DNA from: Bacteroidota bacterium
GTDB taxonomy: Bacteria; Bacteroidota; Rhodothermia; Rhodothermales; UBA10348
Assembly (NCBI GenBank): GCA_022571135.1
Contig: JACZYK010000063.1
Span: 1-10,714 of the forward strand
Direction of reading: 5' to 3'
DNA length: 10,714 nucleotides
Shown piece after piece: positions 1 to 4,756 of this stretch (position 1 is the first letter of the stretch; each line of letters begins with the position of its first letter). Position numbers and translations under genes: made by a program. Under the pieces are notes generated by a model. That model was not told the origin of the DNA. It worked only from the letters and a program-made list of their open reading frames with translations, and did no database searches.

Positions 1-92
1 TCGACCTCTTGGCCGGCCCCGATAGTGTCCCTTGCATGAAGCGCGGCCATCTTGCCCGGCGCGGCCTCATATACGCGATACTCGTAAATCAT
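1..92 (-). CDS. NIPSNAP-family protein, N-terminal fragment (runs off left edge)
   Basis: Only the first 30 codons are in the window. The minus strand opens with ATG at 92-90 and reads MIYEYRVYEAAPGKMAALHA, the usual start of NIPSNAP-domain proteins (MIYExRxYxxxPGK...), small dimeric alpha/beta-barrel proteins of mostly unknown biochemical role. The start is secure: AAAGGAGG lies at 105-98, five bases before the ATG, and a candidate promoter lies further upstream. The stretch after LHA (RDTIGAGQEV) fits the family less well, so only the first strand and the PGK turn support the call. It is transcribed away from the truncated response regulator. Another small ferredoxin-like-fold protein is possible. 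Confidence 0.55.
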   Translation of the reverse strand, partial: MIYEYRVYEAAPGKMAALHARDTIGAGQEV

Positions 93-97
93 GGAAG

Positions 98-105
98 CCT
101 CCTTT
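98..105 (-). promoter_or_regulatory. Strong Shine-Dalgarno of the NIPSNAP-like gene
   Basis: On the minus strand AAAGGAGG sits five bases before the ATG at 92. It is the best ribosome binding site in the window and fixes the start of this partial gene. Confidence 0.7.
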
Positions 106-125
106 GTTTGAAATGTGTAGCCGCC

Positions 126-154
126 ATTTTCCTACGAGCGAGAGCGTGTGTCAA
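126..154 (-). promoter_or_regulatory. Candidate sigma70-type promoter for the NIPSNAP-like gene
   Basis: Minus strand: a perfect TTGACA at 154-149, a 17-base spacer, then GAAAAT at 131-126 (4 of 6 matches to TATAAT). Transcription would start near 118, about 26 bases before the ATG. The -35 box directly abuts a TGA that may end the upstream minus-strand gene. The first 11 bases, TTGACACACGC, recur in the candidate parA promoter. Confidence 0.35.
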
Positions 155-206
155 TCAGGTCTTTTTCAGCCCAAGTCCGGCGTTCAGTTCTTTGGCAAGA
201 GCCTCG
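155..206 (-). pseudogene. Possible 3' tail of a truncated minus-strand gene
   Basis: The minus strand reads AFEALAKELNAGLGLKKT and then TGA at 157-155. This resembles a genuine soluble-protein C-terminus (amphipathic helix, lysine-rich end) and is followed by a well-placed promoter and start for the next minus-strand gene. The frame continues further right, but there it lies antisense to a convincing response-regulator domain, so the real sequence probably ends near 200. I do not recognise the family. It may be chance; its value is as a hint that DNA from two loci meets here. Confidence 0.25.
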
Positions 207-755
207 AATGCCGAGGACGGATTGGGACTTATCGAGCGGGAAAACCCCGACCTGGTGATCGTAGATATTTCTTTGCCCGGTATGAGCGGCCTGGAGCTGA
301 TCAAGCATATGCATGCCATCAGACCGTCGATCCGGGCACTCGTCGTGTCCAGGCATGACGAAGCTCTTTACGCCGAGCGCGCCATTCGAGCCGGTGCACG
401 TGGCTACGTCATGAAACTCGAAGCTGGGGAGGTGATGATAAAAGCCGTTCGGCGAGTTCTGAACGGCGGGATCTATATCAGTGACGAGATCAACGAGCGT
501 CTTCTTCTCGGTCTGGCTGCGGGGCATGAGGCTGTCGCACAGTCGCCGCTGGATATTCTTAGCGACAGAGAGTTGGAAGTGTTCGAACTGACGGGTCGCG
601 GCTTTGGAACCCGAGAAATAGCCGAGCGACTCCATCTGTCGGTAAAAACGGTCGAGTCGTACAGAGCCCGAATCAAAAATAAGCTGAGCCTGTCGAGCGC
701 CGCCCAACTCATGCAACATGCGGTCCAGTGGGTTGAAGGCGAGGGAGCAGATTAG
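192..755 (+). CDS. NarL/FixJ-type response regulator, 5'-truncated (probable pseudogene)
   Basis: The receiver domain is recognisable only from ASNAEDGL (codon at 201) onward. Present are the phosphoacceptor Asp in VIVDISLPGMSG (codon 264), the VVSRHD strand, the ALYAERAIRAGARGYVMK segment with its conserved Lys, and a C-terminal LuxR helix-turn-helix (LSDRELEVFEL...REIAERLHLSVKTVESY) ending QWVEGEGAD. Missing is the first beta strand with the paired acidic residues that bind magnesium, about 50 residues. The frame stays open upstream to position 9, but that part (CVNQVFFSPSPAFSSLAR) has no receiver character. The start given is the TTG nearest the homology; no ribosome binding site precedes it, and ATG 282 would lose the phosphoacceptor. 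No sensor kinase is nearby. Most likely a broken gene or one side of an assembly join. It is convergent with the amidotransferase gene. Confidence 0.7.
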   Translation: MARASNAEDGLGLIERENPDLVIVDISLPGMSGLELIKHMHAIRPSIRALVVSRHDEALYAERAIRAGARGYVMKLEAGEVMIKAVRRVLNGGIYISDEINERLLLGLAAGHEAVAQSPLDILSDRELEVFELTGRGFGTREIAERLHLSVKTVESYRARIKNKLSLSSAAQLMQHAVQWVEGEGAD

Positions 756-808
756 CTCATCCATCCGGGATACCATCCGTAGCCTGGGTCCACGATGCCG
801 GCGCCGAA

Positions 809-1549
809 TCAGTACACGACGAACTTCTTCAGAAAATCGTTCATCAGATGATCGACTTCGGTCGTCTCGGCCAGCTCCTCAAGGACTCTCTGAAACGTCT
901 CCTCGTCCCCAAGCTCGTCGAGATAATAGTTCCTGTATCTGAAGATTCGCTCGCGTTCACGATGGGCGTCCAGTTCACTGTGGAACTGCGTACCGAAAAT
1001 GGGTTTTCCAGCGAGTCTGAATGCCTGATTGGGTTGAGACTCGTTGAATGCTAGTTCTATACCGCCGGGGGGCAACTCGACAACACGGTCGTGGTGTCCC
1101 GTATTTGCCTGGAACGAGGATGGGAAATCACGGAACAATAAATCTTCTGTCCCGGCTCTTGTCAGTTGAATGGGACGGCATCCCATTTCGGCGCGTTGCG
1201 GATCTTTTTCAACCCGCCCCCCGAGTGCCCGGGCAATGATCTGGTGTCCCCAGCAGGATCCGAATGTAGGAAATTCGAGCCGATAGACGGTTCGGACAAC
1301 GTCCAGAAGCTCATCCGTCCAGGGATAATCGTCACACGCTGAGTATTCTCCCGCACCACCGATGAACAGCGCATCATAGCCCTCCAGTATGTTGTCGTGA
1401 AAATGCGTCCGCGCAATGTTCAAGCTGTCCAGTTGATCGTGACGGAGACGGCACCTCTCAAGAAAGCATTCCTGCTCCTGGGCCTCCATATCGGCCGTAT
1501 TCCGCGCCTGAATGAGGAGCACTCGTATGTTTTCGAATGATTTTCGCAT
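809..1549 (-). CDS. Class I glutamine amidotransferase (GMP-synthase-like GATase1 domain)
   Basis: A 246-residue, single-domain protein. The nucleophile elbow GSCWGHQ places the catalytic Cys at 99, and GTQFHSEL supplies His190 and Glu192, so the Cys-His-Glu triad is complete. LFIGGAGEYS near 61-70 is the oxyanion-region loop, and GGRVEKDPQRAEMG and TGHHDRV are typical of stand-alone GuaA-like amidotransferases. These hydrolyse glutamine and pass ammonia to a synthetase, or act on gamma-glutamyl compounds; no synthetase partner is seen here, so the substrate is unknown. The ATG is preceded by AAGGAG at a good distance. It is the last gene of the lnt-maf operon, 12 nt after maf. The first ~20 residues and the acidic C-terminal tail lie outside the core fold. 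Family call secure, specific role open. Confidence 0.85.
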   Translation of the reverse strand: MRKSFENIRVLLIQARNTADMEAQEQECFLERCRLRHDQLDSLNIARTHFHDNILEGYDALFIGGAGEYSACDDYPWTDELLDVVRTVYRLEFPTFGSCWGHQIIARALGGRVEKDPQRAEMGCRPIQLTRAGTEDLLFRDFPSSFQANTGHHDRVVELPPGGIELAFNESQPNQAFRLAGKPIFGTQFHSELDAHRERERIFRYRNYYLDELGDEETFQRVLEELAETTEVDHLMNDFLKKFVVY

Positions 1550-1561
1550 GGAACTCCTTGG

Positions 1562-2188
1562 TCACGGGTTGCTCGCTGAGGAGCTTTGCTTCTCGGATTC
1601 GAATATTAAATCTGCGAAGTCGGACCGAAGTAGATTATACAGTCGGTGGATAGGGAGGCCCATTACATTGTAAAAATCGCCCTTGATCCCCGATATGAAA
1701 AGAGCTCCCCGATCGTCCTGAATTCCGTATGCCCCGGCCTTATCGAACGGAGAGCTCGTACGTATATAGGAATCGATCTCCGTCTCGCTCAGAAGCGCAA
1801 ATGTAACATCCGTGGATTCGACGGCTACCGAGGTCCTCGATGCACCTGCTATCACAACTGCCACGGCCGTCATTACTGTATGGGTTCTCCCGCTCAGAAG
1901 GCTCAGCATGGAAGCGGCCTCTTCTACTGTCGCCGGTTTACCCAATATGCTGTCATCGACGACGACAATCGTGTCTGCACCCAGGACCATACTCGAAGGA
2001 TTCTCTTTCGCTATCGTACAGGCCTTCTTCAAAGCAAGACGGGAGACCATGCCCCGGGGAGACTCACCGGGAAGTCTCTCTTCCCGAACCTCGGCCGCGG
2101 CAACCTCGAACGGAATCTCCAGCAGGGCAAGCAGTTTCTTCCGTCTGGGAGATCTGGAGGCAAGGATGAACGGTGTAGTCAGGTACAC
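1562..2188 (-). CDS. maf: Maf-family nucleotide pyrophosphatase (YhdE-like dTTP/UTP type)
   Basis: Maf proteins hydrolyse nucleoside triphosphates, including modified ones, to monophosphates in the cytoplasm, and have been linked to septum inhibition. Visible motifs with the GTG start: LASRSPRRKKLL (9-20), VLGADTIVV with catalytic Asp72, LGKP (82-85), SGRTHTVMTAV (99-109), DKAGAYGIQ (149-157) and GDFYNVMGLP (170-179). The DKAGAYGIQ form is that of the YhdE dTTP/UTP group rather than the YceF m7GTP group. I chose GTG at 2188 because it lies just before the first conserved strand, gives the usual length (208 aa) and leaves a 10-nt gap after the lnt stop. An ATG at 2260 is in frame, but it would overlap lnt by about 60 nt and add an atypical leader. 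Second gene of the minus-strand operon. Confidence 0.9.
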   Translation of the reverse strand: MYLTTPFILASRSPRRKKLLALLEIPFEVAAAEVREERLPGESPRGMVSRLALKKACTIAKENPSSMVLGADTIVVVDDSILGKPATVEEAASMLSLLSGRTHTVMTAVAVVIAGASRTSVAVESTDVTFALLSETEIDSYIRTSSPFDKAGAYGIQDDRGALFISGIKGDFYNVMGLPIHRLYNLLRSDFADLIFESEKQSSSASNP

Positions 2189-2198
2189 GATGCCCTGA

Positions 2199-3758
2199 TC
2201 ATTGTGTTGAGTGTCTGGATCGAATGGCGTACAACAAAGAAAAGAGAATCCAGATCCCAAGAACGATTTTTGCGGGCATGTTCCCGATTCTTCTGTACAC
2301 AGTATTGACTGCAGTGATGGGTACGTCGTAGATCACCGCCGCCCGGGATCTCGGTGCGGTGACCCCGAATATTTGACCGTCAGGTAGAATGAGCGCCGAG
2401 AGTCCGTCGACGCCAACCTGCACGATGGGCAGGCCCAGTTCGATCGACCTTATCCGATTGAAGTAGAGGTGTTGATCGTAGCTCGCTGTGCCTTTCCACC
2501 ATCCATCTTGAGTGACGACGACAAGAAAATCCACGTCCATCAGCGCCATTCTGCGCGCATAGGCGGGAAATACGCTTTCGAAACATATCAATACGCCGAA
2601 TGACAAATCATTCGTCGAAAACACCGAAGGTGAGCTACCCGGGACGTATCCTCGAACACCTCCTGCAGGAACAGCGAGATCAACCAGGACAGACAGTAAT
2701 TCCGAAAAAGGGACGTATTCGGCGAAAGGAACAAGAATATTTTTCCCTGATCGCCGCTGGGCGCTATCGGGCTCAAAGAGAATTACGCTGTTCTCGAACG
2801 GTCCGGCTCGATCCGGTTGATTTCCTGGCTGGAGGCGGCCAAGATCGGTTACGGCTCCGGTAAGAAGAGACAGGTTTCTACGCGTCGTCCACTCGGAAAC
2901 CGGTCCGAAAACGCCATCTGGATTAGAATAGTTTGTATCCACGGGCAGAGTGGTCTCCGGCCATATTAAAAGGTCCGGCGACGTATCAAGGTCATCCAGG
3001 AAAGCGTCGCTGAGTGCGATAAGAGAATCAACTCGATCGATATTGTATACGGATGACCAGAATGCAGGGCTATAGCCGGGTTGCAGAATTCCGACTCGCA
3101 ATTGGCGCACTTGATGTTTAGAAACAACCTTGTTCGGGAGTGCGCCGACAAGAATCGATACGAGGGGGATGAAGACCGCGATCGCGACCGCCGCGATTCT
3201 CTTTCTGCTTCGAGAGACAAAGGCGAGCGCGAAGCCAAGATTCGCGATCACGATCAATAAAGACAATCCTGAAACCCCGACAAAGCGTGCACTCGCGACC
3301 GTCACCACGGAAGCAGCTTGAGAATTGCCCATCAAGGACCACGGCATAGGTACAGGTCCCTCCGTTAGAAACCATTCGAAGATGAGTACCATCGCTCCGG
3401 TAATCCATATCCCGCTTGTTCCGTTGATCCGCTCACTCCAGACGGCTCCGACTCCGAACGGCACTGCATGGAGCATGGTAAGCGCAAGCCACGCAAGGGC
3501 TGAGATCAGAGAGGTATCCGTACGAACATGGAATAGCGGCCAGTAAAAGGCGATCGAAAAACAGGCCAGATATAGAAGCCATGCGTTTACAAAGGCCTCA
3601 CGTCTGTCAGATCGCACGACTCCGACAAAGGCAGGCGCCAGAGCAATCCAACCCAGTGGAACCAGCCCGATGGGTGGGTAGCTCAAACCAAGACAAACGC
3701 CCCCGACAATACAGGACAGCCGAAGTAGATGTCGGGGATGTCGCAGAAAGTTCTTCAT
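2199..3758 (-). CDS. lnt: Apolipoprotein N-acyltransferase
   Basis: Lnt is an inner-membrane enzyme that transfers an acyl chain from phospholipid to the N-terminal cysteine of apolipoproteins, the last step of lipoprotein maturation. At 519 residues it has the family length. The N-terminal ~210 residues hold about seven hydrophobic segments, starting HLLRLSCIVGGVCLGLSYPP. A nitrilase-like periplasmic domain follows from RVGILQPGYSP (221), and a final membrane helix lies near 498-511. The catalytic triad is Glu268 (IWPETTLP), Lys339 (KNILVPFAEYVPF) and Cys392 (VLICFESVFP), close to E. coli positions 267, 335 and 387. Two oddities: the usual VPFGEY is VPFAEY, and the usual (S/A)(T/N)NG stretch after the last QH...R..E segment is GVDG. 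The DGWW motif (418-421) recalls Bacteroidota and related lineages. It heads the lnt-maf-amidotransferase operon; the ribosome binding site is weak. Confidence 0.95.
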   Translation of the reverse strand: MKNFLRHPRHLLRLSCIVGGVCLGLSYPPIGLVPLGWIALAPAFVGVVRSDRREAFVNAWLLYLACFSIAFYWPLFHVRTDTSLISALAWLALTMLHAVPFGVGAVWSERINGTSGIWITGAMVLIFEWFLTEGPVPMPWSLMGNSQAASVVTVASARFVGVSGLSLLIVIANLGFALAFVSRSRKRIAAVAIAVFIPLVSILVGALPNKVVSKHQVRQLRVGILQPGYSPAFWSSVYNIDRVDSLIALSDAFLDDLDTSPDLLIWPETTLPVDTNYSNPDGVFGPVSEWTTRRNLSLLTGAVTDLGRLQPGNQPDRAGPFENSVILFEPDSAQRRSGKNILVPFAEYVPFSELLSVLVDLAVPAGGVRGYVPGSSPSVFSTNDLSFGVLICFESVFPAYARRMALMDVDFLVVVTQDGWWKGTASYDQHLYFNRIRSIELGLPIVQVGVDGLSALILPDGQIFGVTAPRSRAAVIYDVPITAVNTVYRRIGNMPAKIVLGIWILFSLLYAIRSRHSTQ

Positions 3759-3919
3759 GCCGCTGGCGTATTCCTCTGGTTCGACTCAGATTAACGGAGC
3801 ACTTCACGGGTCCGGACGGAGCGATTCTACCCCAATGACGAGTGTAATCATACTATTTGACACACGCCGGGTATGAGGCTAATTTCATTCACACCCAAAG
3901 TAGAAAGTTTTTTCTCTTT
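3759..3919. other. Divergent intergenic region between lnt and the ParA gene
   Basis: These 161 bases separate the starts of the two divergent operons. A good promoter for the rightward operon is visible at 3856-3887. For the leftward lnt operon I find only a lone TAGAAT (minus strand, 3829-3824) without a matching -35. An 8-base palindrome, GTCCGGAC, lies at about 3810-3817. No gene or RNA is evident. Confidence 0.5.
3856..3887 (+). promoter_or_regulatory. Candidate promoter of the rightward (ParA-acylase) operon, Bacteroidota-like
   Basis: TTTG at 3856-3859 and TAATTTCA at 3880-3887 are separated by 20 bases, which matches the -33 TTTG / -7 TAnnTTTG layout of the Bacteroidota primary sigma factor (last two bases differ). 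The same place also carries a perfect TTGACA (3857-3862) with 17-base spacing to TAATTT, a poor sigma70 -10. Transcription would begin near 3893, leaving a short A/T-rich leader with no Shine-Dalgarno before ATG 3920, as is common in that phylum. Confidence 0.45.
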
Positions 3920-4756
3920 ATGACCACGCTCGCAATTTGCAATCACAAAGGAGGTACGGGTAAGACAACATCCACAATGAACCTCGCCGCGGCCTTTGGT
4001 CTTTCCGGAAGCAGGGTGCTGGTCGTCGATCTGGATCCGCAGGGTTTTTTGACGCGGATGTTGGGAGTGTCCGAACCCGCTGCGGCAAGTTCTTCTCTCG
4101 TCCTGTTCGGTCACGAGGTGGATTACGATGCGCTACCGATCGCGCGTCTCAACACGTTTGATCTTATTCCGGCTTCTCCCGCGCTATCTTCGGCTATGCG
4201 TCGGCTGAATAAACCGACGGACGTGTTATGGCTGAGAGAGTTCACCGACGGAGTCGACTCGTCGTATGACCTCCTCATATTTGATACTGCTGCCGCTGTA
4301 ACGGTATACAGCCTGAACGCCATGGCGGCGAGCGGGCATGTCCTTATCCCGGTGTTGCCGGAGTATCAACCTGTCGTCGGTGCAGAGCAGACATATCAAA
4401 CGTCCATGGTCTTGAAAAAGAAGTTGAATCCCGGTATGGAAGTGCCTCGGCTTATTCTGACGATGGTTGATGGACGAAAGCGCAATCATTATGCGTACCG
4501 TCAGTATCTACGGGATCGATACGGGGAGCGCGTTCTGAAAACGACTATTAGGACCTGCACAACACTGTCGGTAACTCTTCATGATGGTCTTACGGTCTTC
4601 GAGTCGAACCCGAAGGCGCGTGGCTCGATCGACTATGCCAACGCTGCCGACGAGATGATCTGCTATCTGGGCCTGGATGCAAAGAAATCCGCGAACTCTG
4701 CGGAGTCCCGGATCCGGAGCTTCGAAACGCTGCAAACCCAGGGCCTATCGGTATGA
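3920..4756 (+). CDS. ParA/Soj-type P-loop ATPase
   Basis: A 278-residue cytoplasmic ATPase of the ParA/MinD superfamily, whose members dimerise on ATP and position DNA or large protein cargoes. Motifs: deviant Walker A KGGTGKTT at 10-17 with the signature Lys10, VLVVDLDPQG (Walker A'), and LLIFDTAA (Walker B region), where the usual PP of D(T/C)PPS is AA. The later part, VLIPVLPEYQPVVGAEQ and TTIRTCTTL...TVFESNPKARGSIDYA, matches Soj-like ParAs. The ATG at 3920 is chosen because the conserved strand begins three residues later; the open frame reaches back to a TTG at 3857, but that lies inside the promoter. There is no N-terminal DNA-binding domain, no ParB gene and no plasmid replication gene nearby. 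Its TGA overlaps the next start (ATGA), implying coupled translation with the acylase. ParA family secure; cargo unknown. Confidence 0.88.
   Translation: MTTLAICNHKGGTGKTTSTMNLAAAFGLSGSRVLVVDLDPQGFLTRMLGVSEPAAASSSLVLFGHEVDYDALPIARLNTFDLIPASPALSSAMRRLNKPTDVLWLREFTDGVDSSYDLLIFDTAAAVTVYSLNAMAASGHVLIPVLPEYQPVVGAEQTYQTSMVLKKKLNPGMEVPRLILTMVDGRKRNHYAYRQYLRDRYGERVLKTTIRTCTTLSVTLHDGLTVFESNPKARGSIDYANAADEMICYLGLDAKKSANSAESRIRSFETLQTQGLSV

Noticed and set aside
132..776. Long minus-strand open frame (214 codons) opposite the response regulator
   Set aside because: It mirrors a strong receiver and LuxR-HTH coding signal, has no recognisable motif of its own and overlaps the whole regulator gene; it is a reading-frame shadow.
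756..808. Terminator between the convergent regulator and amidotransferase genes
   Set aside because: Only a 4-bp GGAT/ATCC stem and a CGGCGCCG palindrome are present, with no T-tract.
2189..2260. ATG at 2260 as start of maf
   Set aside because: It would overlap the end of lnt by about 60 bases and add a leader (MGSGFSFLCC...) foreign to Maf; GTG at 2188 fits the family start and spacing.
1646..2308. Plus-strand open frame of 220 codons across maf
   Set aside because: It is antisense to all Maf motifs and resembles no protein family.
3824..3852. sigma70 promoter for lnt on the minus strand (TAGAAT at 3829-3824)
   Set aside because: The hexamer at the right -35 distance (TATGAT) does not match TTGACA, and no other partner is seen.
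3857..3919. TTG at 3857 as an upstream start for the ParA gene
   Set aside because: It falls in the -35 element of the promoter, and the added residues have no ParA or helix-turn-helix character.
3920..4756. Plasmid partition locus or mobile element around the ParA gene
   Set aside because: No ParB, replication gene, integrase, terminal repeats or parS-like repeats are present; the neighbours are chromosomal housekeeping genes.
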